Shown here: positions 1 to 11,153 of the stretch, piece after piece
How positions within the stretch are numbered: the first letter of the stretch is position 1
Layout: each line of letters begins with the position of its first letter
Assembly: GCA_028023455.1 (NCBI GenBank)
Contig: JAQFVV010006199.1
Coordinates: forward strand, 6,214,972-6,278,971
Reading direction: 5' to 3'
Origin: Epiperipatus broadwayi
Taxonomy: Eukaryota > Onychophora > Udeonychophora > Euonychophora > Peripatidae
Length of the DNA stretch: 64,000 nt
Made by a program: the position numbers and the translations under genes
Notes under the pieces: generated by a model
What the model was told of the DNA's origin: nothing
Databases searched by the model: none
Seen by the model: only the letters and a program-made list of their open reading frames with translations

Positions 1-508
1 TCTGAAAATATTTATTGTTATAGTGGAAATTTAGGTCTATAATTGTTTTTAAATTTACTTATCTATGTGGATGTGGTGGCTGGTCCACGAGATTAATAAA
101 TTATTAATCCCCTTTAATGGATCATCAGGAATTAATAAGTAATTGCATCATTTTTGTCTTTGGAGCTTGTAATGGGATTTTTAAAATTAATATTAAACTT
201 AAACTATTGTCAAAATAATCATAAGATTTACCCTCCGTTATTTAGTATTGGCTTTTTAGTAAATCTAAATCCGTTTTAAATATGTATATTAAAACTTCAT
301 TTAGTATAATTGCACTAGAAATTTGAACTGTAATAATATTATATATGAAATTTTAGTTTTTATAAAAAAATGTAATTGTTATTAATTAATACCATTAATA
401 AAGTTTACAGAAATAAAAACTAACTTGCTTGCATATATATATACTCACCCACACACAATATTTTTGTTTTCCTGAAAGTTTGAGATGGTGGTGTTCTAGT
501 TCTATCTT
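1..508. other. AT-rich non-coding stretch
   Basis: No open frame, RNA gene or clear repeat is seen. The sequence is simple AT-rich DNA with short TA runs, consistent with intron or intergenic DNA. Confidence 0.6.
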
Positions 509-557
509 TATATTGGACTATTTCCATCATTTAATATGATGGAAATAGTCCAATATA
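509..557. repeat. Perfect 22-bp palindrome (foldback family A, ends only)
   Basis: Positions 509-530 and 536-557 are perfect reverse complements around the 5-base loop TTAAT. The arm contains TTGGACTATTTCCATCAT. The same motif closes the 450-base foldback element at 53.1-53.55 kb and occurs at 50.76 and 51.07 kb. I infer that this is a minimal derivative holding only the terminal inverted repeats of that family. Confidence 0.75.
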
Positions 558-1609
558 AAAATACAAATACAATATTTGTGTATTAACATTTTTAATACAA
601 AGAAAAGCTACACAATTGATTTGCATATATGTTTTTTACATATTTGTATAACAATAAAACATTATCATCTACTATATATATATCAAATTAATTCATAAAG
701 TTCCTGAATTGTATTGTATAATCTTGTAAACTATTATTCTAATAGAAAAAATAATAAACTCATCTTACTCACTATATATATTGTAAAAAAAAATCAGCAA
801 CTTCTAATTACCAGATGAACCAAATATTTAAATTCTTGAATCTCCCTATCAGCAATTCTTTTTATATATTTAACACTCAAATCAACTTCCCAAATGTTAT
901 GTTTTTTGGCAATGCCCTCTGTGAAAAATACAAAGTCTGAATTTCAACAGCATTACTGAAAAATTTTTAGTCATGCTGTTTGAAGTTCATACTTCATATT
1001 TTTTTTATAGAATGTTGCTGAAAAAATATAAGGTGGGGGGGGGAGTGATTTGAACATTTTGTTTTGAATTTTCAGCTAACATTATGCAATATATTCACAT
1101 ATAATCTAGTTTATAATGAGTTATTCATTTAATAAATCTATGTATGACAACTTTCAAATTTTCCTTTATAAATAGATTTTTCTAATTGTTGAATTATGTG
1201 TAGGAATGATGCTAACTGATGATAAAGTTTCTCTGAAAGTAAAAGCTTTAATTTTAAGTCTTACATTTTTTAGCAATTAAGCAAGATTTTAAAAAATCTT
1301 AATTTTATAGTAACTAAATAGGAAGAATATTAATGTATTGAATAATATATTTGTTTTATTATAATTTTATATATGGATAAGACAAAGATTAATGCTGGGG
1401 AAAAAAAAGTCTTAGTTTTTAAAAATGTAAAAAAAAAAATCATTTATTTTTATGTTCTTTAAAAACACGTGTAAATCATGTGATCTCCAAGCTTTGTTTT
1501 TGTATTCTTTAGTCTTGAAGTAGTGTGTGACAGATAAAAATAAAAGATGAGAAAGGATCTATACTATAATTTAGTAAGATAAAGCATAATAAAGCAATTG
1601 TTTGTAGAT
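558..1609. other. AT-rich non-coding stretch
   Basis: No gene is seen. A G-run (nine Gs near 1034) followed by AGTGATTTGAA resembles a G-run followed by AGTCATTTGAA near 13,785, so a small dispersed repeat may be present. Confidence 0.45.
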
Positions 1610-2820
1610 GGCATTGAATTTTTGAAAATTGTAGCGAATGTAATTAAAAATAGATTATTTGATGTGGTAAGAAAAAGGTATAAATCTATCTGATTTTATA
1701 ACTACAAAAAAGATTAAAAAAAAGGTAATGCAAATGATTTCATGATTTATAAAATAATAGCTATATTATCTCACACCTTAAAGATTTTATTCATAATAAT
1801 AAAAATAGAATATAAAAAAATAGATGAAAAATTTGTTGAAGATAAATATGGTTTTAGACCTGGGAAAACAATTAGAGAAACAACAATATCATTAAGAATA
1901 ATTTTGCAAAGATTAGAAAGAATAGGTAATCCTATAGTTTTTATTAACTTGAAGAAGACTTGAAAAAATGGAATTAGAAGTTATTATTTAAAGTGATGAA
2001 GAAGGTGTGCCTTGATTGGAAAGATAGACAGTTATTTTTCAATTTATATAGAACTATAGAAATAATTATGAATAGTTATAAAACTAATGTTAACATAATA
2101 TGAAGTATGAGAAAAGGCTAATCAATATAATGATATAAAAAGAAACTAAAGAAATTAAAATTAATGGTAGGCTTGTTTAAGGTATTTATTATGTAGATGA
2201 TTTAGCATTAATTGTACTTTTAGAAAAAGAAATGAATAAAATATTTGTCATTGAATATGTTTAGAGAGTCTATTAAATTAAAGATAAGTGTTAATAAGAT
2301 TAGGGTGATGGTGATAAACAGACAGAAGATGAAAAGACTGATTGATGCATGGATCAATAGTATATGTTTAGAACAAGTTAATGAATTTTATCTTGGCAGC
2401 ATACTTTGTGATAACAATAGTTGTCTTGTCATGATTAAAAGTAGAATAATATTAGCAAAATGTGCTTTTCAAAATAAAAATACCTTACTATTAACTAAAA
2501 ATATTGATATAAAAAGTAGAATGAGATTTGTTAAAACTTTCACTTGGAGTATGGCATGGATCTTAAAGAAATAAGAAATAAAAAGATTTGAAGAAATAAA
2601 ATGTAGCTTTGAAGATTAACTATAATGAAATTGGTGGGAAAGAAGATTAATGATCAAATATTAAGAGAACTTGGAGAGAAAAAAGATGTACTGAATATTA
2701 TAATAATGAGAAAAAATAAGTTTCTGGATATATTTTAAGACATGATAAGTTTTTACAAATGTCTTGGAGAGCAAAATTTGAGAAGAAATTTGAGAGGCAG
2801 ATCTAGAATATGAGTGTGTA
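1610..2820 (+). mobile_element. Decayed non-LTR retrotransposon (LINE lineage 1), reverse transcriptase to C-terminus
   Basis: The three + frames, read in turn, give the ordered hallmarks of a LINE reverse transcriptase. At 1742-1963 there is a segment with SHTLKI and, further on, YGFRPGKTIRE, the region before the first catalytic motif. At about 2188-2202 the YVDD catalytic motif is followed by LALIV. At 2245-2574 the thumb-like region has YLGSILCDN, and KSRMRFVKTFTWS follows. At 2630-2820 a degraded C-terminal tail remains. The 5' half with the endonuclease is missing, and stops and frameshifts break every domain, so the copy is dead. The ordered motifs are seen directly. The lineage (the YGFRPG/SHTLKI type widespread in invertebrates) is from family knowledge, and I do not assign a clade name. 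Its coding strand is A-rich and C-poor, as in other LINEs. Confidence 0.88.
1742..2574 (+). pseudogene. LINE reverse transcriptase fragments
   Basis: Two open pieces survive from one reverse transcriptase. The first, 1742-1963 (73 codons), holds the YGFRPGK box and ends just before the catalytic aspartate block. The second, 2245-2574 (109 codons), holds the post-catalytic region: KLKISVNKIRVMVINRQ, YLGSIL and WSMAW. Between them the YVDD active-site box lies in another frame near 2190. The ancestral enzyme would have copied its own RNA at a nicked genomic target. The reading is broken by several stops and shifts, so no functional enzyme can be made. Confidence 0.85.
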
Positions 2821-2879
2821 TATTTTTGAAAATTTATTATTGAAAAATAAATTTTATGATATAAATTCTGAATTTTCAC

Positions 2880-5634
2880 TTTTTATGACATTATATATTA
2901 AAGTTTTATTTTCATATTGTTGTCTAAAATGTGAAATATTCAATGTGATATCTTTGTCTACATTCTAAATTGCTATATAGAAAATGAATTATTACAATAA
3001 TGGATTCAAGAATAAAATTCGATTCGAAATGACATATTAAATCCCTACTTTATATTGATTCAGTTTCCCCCACTCAAAACAATGCCATTTAGTACTTTTT
3101 AATTGTTTCATGAAATAAATTATATCATTCCCAGTATTCAATACTATAGATTTATTGCCTTAAATATTTTTTAATAAATTCCATATCTTTATTCCCTATT
3201 CCCTATAATATGGTATAATATCAATACTATGATTCTTAAAAGTCAACAAAAAAAAAAGTTACACCTTTGTCTATACCCTAGAAACAATTTCTGCAATGAT
3301 AAGTATGAGAATAAAATTCCATTCAATATGGATTCATTAAACTATTTTAAATTGTTTCAGTTTTAGTTGTTTATTAGTAAATATGAAAAAAGAAATCTTA
3401 GAAGATCATGTATTATAATTCCTCCCCAAAAAAGAATATTGATTTATGAACAACTTTAATGAGAGTCTTTTACTCTAGTTAGAAAGTTTATATAGGAATC
3501 AGGTTTTTTAAAAATATATAAGATTTATATATATATATTTATATTATGACCTATGCTGCCATATGATGATGATGAGTAAACAAAACACAATGTTATATAG
3601 CTGTAAGATGATATATATATATGTTTTTTTAATTTAATAATTTGATGTGTTTATAATTATTTTAATTATAAATAATGGATTGTGCCTACATATTTAGTAA
3701 TTGTATGTGTAATGAAATTTTAATCATTATTTTTCTTACCAAAACTAAATGAAATGATAGATATGTAAAAATGACAGTATGTAAATTTATTAAAAATTAC
3801 AAATAAAATATCGAATGATTATTTACTGACATATAATATACATAAAGTATTTCTAGATTTAAATACAACTTATGTCCGAATATAAAGTAATGCTGTATAT
3901 ATATAATTTAATACAATAATTACTTGTGTTTAAAAAAATCAGAATGTTAATTATATATAATGATTAGATTTTTAAAAATAAATAATCTTATCTAATCTTG
4001 AAAATATTATAGAGTTAAAAAGAGTTAAATTTTTATTTTATTTGCTTATGACAAATTTTACTATTTCATTTATTCTTTGAAAATATTAGACTTATTTTAC
4101 TACAAAATTCTAGACAAATAAAAGAATAAACTCTCTTTAAGCATATACTAAAGTGAGAAAATGTAAGATGATGTTTTAATCCTTCCTAAAGAAAAAAACT
4201 GTTACTGTATCTATAAGTTATAAGAATTAAAGGATAGAAATGAAATATGATTGAGATTATTATTAAAATAAAAATGTCAATTCCAACTTTTTTTTTTTTT
4301 TAAAAGCTATCTATCCAGGCAAAAATATGACATCACGGATGTAATCTGTCAATGACAGATGTAAAAAAAAAAAATGACAATTTAAAAAATAATGGATGCG
4401 TACTTTCATAACTAGATTATATATATCCTATCACATGCATTACTATAGTTCTAAATTCAGGACCAAAGAAGGGGTACGGAAAAATGATGTATGCATATAA
4501 GAGTTCACTGTATTATTAAAATAAAGAGTACAAACTATAATTAAAAAATTTTAATTCATATTTTAGATTATCTTTTGTTTATACCATATAATTTATTCTT
4601 GTTCTTTTTAAGTATCAAAGTTTAATAATTTTTTTGATCGTATTCAATTAATTAATTTTAGTATTTATGAATTCTAAATATAATATATTTCTATAAAGAA
4701 ATAGAGAAATCTGGTTGATCTTAAAAGTGAGCATTAAATATATATAAAGATAATGATATTTAGTAGGGTTTTAGTTTTATTTGTTAAAAGTGAAGCCAGT
4801 GGTTGCAAGATAATATATTCAAATGATGAATCTTGCAAATAGTCTTGATCTACACCGTAATTGATGTTTTAACTATGTGTAAATAGTTTTAAATAAAGCT
4901 TTACTATAAAAAAAAAATTATAAGCTCAATTGTGAAAGATATCATTTTTTATATTGCTACTTAGCATTTCAATAAAATTAGATATGTTTTTTGTTAAATA
5001 TAAAATGTTTACAGAGTTTTATTAAAGAAGAAAATATTTGCCAATAAACAAGAAAATAATATGTCAATTATTTGTTTTTTCTAAACACTTAATTGTTTTA
5101 CCTGACTAGGTGTCCCCTTTAAGACTGTAAATGAAATCATTTTTAAGTAAAAAAATGATAACTGGCCAATTACTAATTGATATCAATATAAAAAGCAGTG
5201 AAAACTTTATCTATGAAATTTTGTCTTACACAATATAGCATTCACTTCGAGAAAAGTTATCAGTTGCATTTATAACATGAAGTAAAAAAAATTTATCCAG
5301 TAAAATAGTAATCAAAATTATAATAGAAGAGAGTATTCTGTTCTTCAGACAAATTGAGAGGCCATTGTTTCTTCATTCCATTTTCCCATTACCTGAGTCT
5401 TTAACTCTACATAATTCATTTATCTATTATATTATCTAATAATATTAATCTCTTTTTTTTTCCTTAATTACAAAACACCTTCCAGATTACACTACTAAAT
5501 GTTTTATCTAAAATTCACAAAACATAGAAATTATATTTTCTTTATCCAATATTCCTCTGCAATCTTTGTAATAACTCCAACAGTATTCTTTGACTAAAAT
5601 AATATTGTTCCTTTTTGATAATTTATATATATAT
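2880..5634. other. AT-rich non-coding stretch
   Basis: No gene or strong repeat is seen. There are several TA runs (near 3520 and 3615), A and T homopolymers, and short dyads. It is probably intron or intergenic DNA. Confidence 0.55.
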
Positions 5635-5882
5635 ACAAGCGTTAGCAAGTTTTTAACTTGTTTTTAGTTTTCATAAATGTACCTTTGAGGTCTTTCTAGC
5701 AATGATATATATTGCAGAGGCTTCTACTATGTGGTGATGCTGAACTGAGATCAGACCCATGTAGCTATCTGGCTTGCTATGCTGAGTTTGAAGACATTAC
5801 GTGTCTAAAAGATTCAGGCTTGCAAGCTGAATAGAAACTGTTTCATAAATGCTCAGAGTTTGTGTTTAAATCTAGTTTCTAA

Positions 5883-5942
5883 AATTCCTGTCTTTCACTG
5901 ACGATAGCAAATAGCTTGAAATCATGATCTGAAAGTGGAATT
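5883..5942 (+). ncRNA. Type I hammerhead ribozyme, array unit 1 (core intact)
   Basis: Helix I is AATTCC (5883-5888) with GGAATT (5937-5942), then an internal loop (TGT opposite T), then CTTTCA (5892-5897) with TGAAAG (5930-5935). The core CTGACGA is at 5898-5904. Helix II is TAGC/GCTT around the loop AAATA (5905-5917), with a T-T mismatch at its base. The core GAAA is at 5918-5921. Helix III is very short, ATC/GAT at 5921-5928 with a two-base loop. The residue before the cut is C5929, in the triplet ATC. Every invariant core base is present. Such a short helix III is known from animal hammerheads that work best as dimers, which a tandem array supplies. Confidence 0.9.
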
Positions 5943-6284
5943 AAAGTTAGAGATAGTGAATGCATGCTCTGACGTTTAGGTAAACAAATGCTTGATGGTG
6001 TTTTTGGTAGAATGCCATCTGTTGACATAAATACAAGCGTTAGCAAGTTAAAAACTTGCTTTTTTTGTTTTTCATAAATGTACCTTTGAGGTCTTTCTAG
6101 CAATGATATATATTGCAGATGGCTTCTACTATGTGGTGATGCTGAACTGAGATCAGACCCATATAGCTATCTGGCTTGCTATGCTGAGTTTGAAGACATT
6201 ATGTGTCTAAAAGATTCACACTTGCAAGCTGAATAAAAACTGTTTCATAAATGCTCAAAGTTTGTGTTTAGGTCTAGTTTCTAA

Positions 6285-6344
6285 AATTCCTGTCTTTCAC
6301 TGACAATAGCAAATAGCTTGAAATCATGATCTGAAAGTGGAATT
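6285..6344 (+). ncRNA. Hammerhead ribozyme, array unit 2 (core mutated)
   Basis: The layout and helices match the unit 1 copy: AATTCC/GGAATT, CTTTCA/TGAAAG, TAGC-AAATA-GCTT and GAAA, with the cut after C6331. The core reads CTGACAA instead of CTGACGA, an A at the invariant G8 position. G8 is a catalytic residue in the hammerhead mechanism, so this copy should be inactive or very slow. The rest of the helix pairing is unchanged, so the mutation is probably recent. Confidence 0.85.
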
Positions 6345-6684
6345 AAAGTTAAGAGATAGTGAATGCATGCTCTGACATTTTTGTAAACAAACGCTTGATG
6401 GTGTTTTTGGTAAAATGCCAGCTGTTGACATAAATACAAGCGTTAGCAAGTTTTTAACTTGTTTTTTGTTTTTCATAAATGTACCTTTGAGGTCTTTCTA
6501 GCAATGATATATATTGCAGAGGCTTCTACTATGTGGTGATGCTGAACTGAGATCAGACCCATGTAGCTATCTGGCTTACTATGCTGAGTTTGAAGACATT
6601 GCATGTCTAAAAGATTCACGCTTGCAAGCTGAATAGAAACTGTTTCATAAACGCTCAGAGTTTGTGTTTAGATCTAGTTTCTAA

Positions 6685-6744
6685 AATTCCTGTCTTTCAC
6701 TGACGATAGCAAATAGCTTGAAATCATGATCTGAAAGTGGAATT
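6685..6744 (+). ncRNA. Type I hammerhead ribozyme, array unit 3 (core intact)
   Basis: It has the same 60-base arrangement as unit 1, with an intact CTGACGA core (6700-6706), GAAA (6720-6723), short helix III, and cleavage after C6731. Both helix I segments pair perfectly. It lies 802 bases downstream of the unit 1 site, so a transcript cut at both intact sites would release a dimer if the middle site fails. Confidence 0.9.
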
Positions 6745-6899
6745 AAAGTTAGAGATAGTGAATGCATGCTCTGACGTTTATGTAATCAAACGCTTGACGG
6801 TGTTTTTGGTAGAACGCCATCTGTTGACATAAATACAAGCGTTAGCAAGTTTTTAACTTGTTTTTTGTTTTTCATATATATATATTCTTTAAGTTTAAA

Positions 6900-8850
6900 C
6901 TTCAAAGTATATGATATCAATCTTATTGTTATATACTCTTCACTTAATTGTAGACTCTCCCACTTCTTTTACCATCTCACAAACTTTTGTTAACAATCCT
7001 AACTGTTTTACTATTCTCACTTTATTAATCACTTTAACCATCTCTTTTTGCTATTACTTTGCTTATTCTTACCAATACTCTCTCTCTCAATCTTATAATT
7101 AACTTCATCATTATCCTTTTAAACAAATTCTGAATTTAATCACTCCATCATTACATTTTAAACATAATCTGAATGTAATCACTCCACCTTAACCATCTCT
7201 TTTTTCAATACCTCCACATCTTGAATTATTTTCTTCAATAACCTTTTCTCTTTCAATTTTGTAATTAACTCCATCATTGCATTTTAAAAATAAATTCTGA
7301 ATATAATATTTTCAGTATGTCTTTTTTATCAGGCAACATCTGTCCATTGTGGTAAGATAATCTTCCTTTTATCCCATATGATTATTTTAACTTTTATCAC
7401 TTATGTTATTCCATTAAAGCACTTTTATCTCTGCATTTTTTGTTTCAGGCAATTGTCTCTCAAAAACCTGTTTGGTTCTGGACTTTTTTCATTAAATTAA
7501 TTTTATCTCTGCATTTCTTTTTTCAGACAATTATCTCTGGGTTGTTGGGTTTTTTTTGTTTTTTTTTTGGACTTTTTCTCACTACTCACATTTTCCCATC
7601 TTATTCTTTTTTCCACTTTCTTAACAGTTTTTTGTTATTTAAGGATTAATAATAGCCTTATTGATAAGTTTATAAAATTTACCATTCCAATATATGAACC
7701 TATAAAAGTCATTCATGTACTTCTTATCTTTAATAGTTCTTTTTATTCCATTATTATACATGAATCCAAATCTTTCCACATCTCTAAATTCCTTCAAATT
7801 TCAACTCTGCATATCTCTTCTTTTAAAACTCAACTTTAATTTGCTAAAATCATGTTATGATAAAAAAAATTATATCAGCCTCATAAAAAATATGAGATCC
7901 CTTATAGTATTTTTATATCTTTAATAGTTGTTATCTAAGGTTTCTTAATCCTCTATAACCGATTAGTTCCTATTGTATGTTTTATCCTTTCCAATATTTC
8001 CTTCTTTAGCCCTACATGAATTTACCATGTACTCTTCATCTTTAATAATACCCTTTATTATATTATTATATATAAATCCAAACATTTTTTTCTTCATATC
8101 TTTCAATTTCTTAAATTTCAATCTCTCTTTCTTTTTTCTTTTACAGCTAAACTTTTACTTGCTATAATTATATCGTAATAAGAAATTTTTAATCACCATG
8201 CAAAATGTGAGATCCTTTGATTATGGTCATATATTTTTGATAAAGGTGTATATAGTCTATCTGATATCTTTCTCTATCAACTAACTTGGATAATTTTTGA
8301 ACTATGTATTTATAACAACAAAAATATTTTTTTTATAAAACTCTACAAACTAATCATCTCTTGCATTCCTTTTTTCCAATATCATAGTTTCGACAATTTT
8401 GACTTTTTTACCTTTTCCCACAATTGCATTCCAATCATCCAACAACAACATGCATGCATCTTTACCCTCTTTTCTTCATGATCATGACTAGTAGCAGACA
8501 TAAATCTGCATATTTACCAAATATCTGCATTTTCCAAGTGATATCATGAGTCTATCATCAACACAATCTGACTTTGCCAAACAATTCAGTGTCTCTTTTC
8601 TCACCGGCAATATCAACTTCACTTGCTATCTTATTATTATCAAAAATAAATAATATTCACTTTTTACCTCACCAAAGCACTTCCAGTATTATATTTTAAT
8701 ATCACACACAATACTTATCATATTTATGTTCATTTCTCTTTTCAATTTTCCAACATTTGTCAGTGATCTCACTTTACACATATACTTAATGTCTCCTCTC
8801 AATTTATGGAAATTTCATAGAATAATAATCCATTGATCCTTGGCAAGCTA
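6900..8850 (-). mobile_element. Decayed LINE, endonuclease and linker region (minus strand)
   Basis: On the - strand, 8480-8250 reads as the core of an apurinic-type LINE endonuclease: VVVGDWNAIVGKGK in shifting frames, then a FVEFYKKN-like segment, then YQIDYI near 8270, the usual order. After it comes a lysine-rich linker (LKLKKKERLKFKKLKD, about 8160-8105), typical of the region between endonuclease and reverse transcriptase. No reverse transcriptase follows before the sequence degenerates near 6900. Stops and shifts are frequent, so the copy is dead. The + strand is strongly pyrimidine-rich and G-poor here because the LINE coding strand is A/G-rich. The hydrophobic open frames seen on the + strand (6911-8167) are antisense artefacts. 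Confidence 0.75.
7680..8230 (-). repeat. Tandem duplication inside the decayed LINE
   Basis: Two diverged copies with a period of about 316 bases cover the endonuclease-linker junction. GAGATCCCTTA near 7893 matches GAGATCCTTTG near 8209, and the flanking CATGAATCCAAATCTTT and ATAAATCCAAACATTTT segments match likewise. The duplication happened after or during decay, because both copies are broken. Confidence 0.6.
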
Positions 8851-9235
8851 AGATCTCAATGACTACATTACTTAATTGTATACTCAAATAATTGCAGCTA
8901 TATAAAATTTTCCAATAATAATAAAAAGAGAATATGTTGAAAGAAAAATGAAGATACGTCAATCTTTAGTAATAACAAACATCTATGCAGTTTAATAAGA
9001 TAGTATTAATTTTTACAGTCTTTTATTTTATCATTTCATTAAATTATTACACTTAAACATAATGATGGATGGGAGATTATATGAGTTAAAGATTGTAAAA
9101 TCAATTTTTAGCTAGGTAAATTAAACAAAAAAAAATTTGAATTTGGTAATTTGAATAGAACTCCAATCTGTCAATGCTATTTGGGTACTTTTTTGAATTA
9201 AGATTGTGAAACATATAAATTTTAAAATAAATTAG
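8851..9235. other. AT-rich non-coding stretch
   Basis: Nothing recognisable is seen between the LINE remnant and the tandem duplication. Confidence 0.5.
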
Positions 9236-9965
9236 ATTATAGATGACAGAGAAGAATATACAGACTATTATGTTGGAAATAACTAGGTAGAATCAGGATG
9301 AATGGATTCAAGTTAAGATTAATATATAGATAAAATTATAAAAATTGAAGATTGAAGAATTTAAATGGAACCTTTTGTAAGAAGATATAGATGAGAGCAG
9401 TCCTTAGCAGAAGTGAGAAGATGAAATTAAAAAGTTGTATGTATTCTTATAGAAAAGGAAAGCTGCAAGAGATCATTATAAAGAAATCTTTTAGCATGTA
9501 ACCAATGACCATACTATTACAGAAATAGTTAAAAATCAACATTCAAAAAAGTATGCATGCATGAATAATATATGCACATAATATTTATAAATACGAGTTT
9601 GTAATTATTCTTAACTAGAGTATAAAATAAGAATATGGAAATATTCAAATCATGACTATTATAGATGACAGAGAATAATATAGAGACTATTCTATTAGAA
9701 ATAACTAGGTAGAATCAGAATGAATAGATTGAAGTTAAGATTAATATATTGATAAAATTATAAAGATTTAAAAATTTATATGGAACATATTGTAAGAAGA
9801 AATGGCTGAGAGCAGTCATCAGCAGAGATGAGAAGATGAAATTAAAAAGTTGTATGTATTCTTATAGAAAAGGAATGTTGATTTTTAATATTTATAAATA
9901 CGTGTTTGTAATTATTCTTAATTAGAGTATAAAATAAGAATAGGGAAATGTTCAAATTATGACTA
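9236..9965. repeat. Tandem duplication, ~422-base unit, second copy internally deleted
   Basis: The block beginning ATTATAGATGACAGAG at 9236 recurs at 9658. Shared segments include ATAACTAGGTAGAATCAG, AGATGAAATTAAAAAGTTG and the end ATAAATACG..GTTTGTAATTATTCTTA. The second copy lacks about 120 bases present in the first (roughly 9470-9580). No hammerhead core is complete here: CTGATGA occurs on the - strand near 9815 without a GAAA partner. Confidence 0.8.
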
Positions 9966-10579
9966 TATACCCATTAAAAAAACTTGCTGAGTAATGCCTT
10001 TTTTATTGTTCTCTATGAGGAATTGTTAATCATTTAATATATTTAGCCAAAATATATATTTAATCAATTATAATAAAAAATGTAATAAATATTAACTATA
10101 TAATAGTTTATCTATGTCAATTATATTATCAATCACAGATACAGATATATCATTGAACCACTTTCCTAGAGCTCTGCTATATGAAGCCATTACTACTCTG
10201 TGTGGACTCTGGAATACTGTGCTGAGAATTGCAGAACATTCCAACCACTGATATTCTAGATTTTTTTTTCCAAAATAATTTCCAAGTCATCATGATAACA
10301 TTAGGCATCTATACTCTCATTACTGGGGATCCAGATAATCAGAACATGATTGGAGTATTCAAAAATGCATACTTTGGATATGACATCAAGCATTTCAAAA
10401 GATGATGGAGCCATTTGGCAAAGTCATTGCATTTCAACCAATATATCTCAAAGACACAACAGTGCCTGTCTACAATAAAAATTCTGAATTTAAACTCAGA
10501 TTGCATGCACTTATAGACCCATATAACATTTCTACCCAAATTTAAGATCAGGAGATCATGCTATGTCTCTCTATAAGAG

Positions 10580-11153
10580 GGCTTAAACCACAGTGCTATT
10601 CATGCAGGCAATGTGACCATCTGCTACACACAATATAAGCCAGAGTACATAAGAACAATCAGCATATAGTCAGCTGAACCACAGTCACCCTGAAGATAAC
10701 CACATGAGTACTTACCTTAAACACAAATATCAACAATCTAATTCAAGCATGTTCTCAATTTCACAAAGCACTCACTCCCCTTCCCCCCATAGCTCAAATT
10801 GTAAACAAGCCTAACTATATCATTGACAAACCAAACAACATACATGCTACTATAACAACATACATGCTACTGATTCAAACCCCACCCAAATGAATCCAAA
10901 ATATTTGTGTGAGTTGTCATGCACACAACATGTTCCAGTGGCCACAAACAGCCCTATAATTGACTTACAGAAAAGCAGCTCCAATCAGACAACTGGTACT
11001 ATCAAAACAAATGTTCTGCACACCAGTAGAAACAATATCTTAACTTCTATTATGGAGACATTCACATCACATCTTCCACTCACCAAACTAACTGCAACAG
11101 AAGCCAAAAATCATGGGCCATCCAAAAAAGAACCAGTATGTAAAGAGGGTTAA
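10580..11153 (+). pseudogene. Possible gag-like zinc-knuckle remnant
   Basis: The + frame near 10,590 contains C-x2-C-x4-H in QCYSCRQCDH, preceded in shifted frames by text like the pre-knuckle part of LINE or LTR gag proteins. The final cysteine is replaced, and a stop follows within a few codons. The 10,890-11,153 frame continues as a low-complexity Ser/Thr/Asn-rich protein. The match is short and chance is possible. If real, it would have been a nucleic-acid-binding structural protein of a retroelement. Confidence 0.3.

Larger units (their letters stand above)
5635..6884 (+). mobile_element. Retrozyme-like tandem array, three ~400-base units with hammerhead ribozymes
   Basis: The start motif ACAAGCGTTAGCAAG recurs at 5635, 6033, 6436 and 6835, giving three full units of 398, 403 and 399 bases plus a short partial fourth. 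The units are nearly identical. Each carries one complete type I hammerhead ribozyme on the + strand, with cleavage sites after 5929, 6331 and 6731, so transcripts would be cut into ~400-base monomers. Both flanks are (TA)n tracts, which may be the insertion target. No protein is encoded; the longest frame (5879-6103, -) lies inside the repeat and is not credible. In animals, tandem elements of this kind make small circular RNAs and are called retrozymes. They are thought to be copied by another element's reverse transcriptase. The middle unit's ribozyme carries a core mutation. An inverted, diverged relative lies at 18.57-19.26 kb. Confidence 0.88.

Noticed and set aside
1216-1222. CTGATGA followed by a nearby GAAA
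   Set aside because: No helix I or II can be paired around it.
5879-6103. 74-codon - open frame, and the similar + frame at 18,705-18,950
   Set aside because: Both lie inside the ribozyme repeat, and no protein conservation is evident between copies.
6911-8167. Several hydrophobic + strand frames, superficially like membrane proteins
   Set aside because: Antisense of an A/G-rich LINE remnant.
9809-9815. CTGATGA on the - strand in the 9.2-10 kb tandem repeat
   Set aside because: No GAAA partner, and the first copy lacks the core; not a hammerhead.
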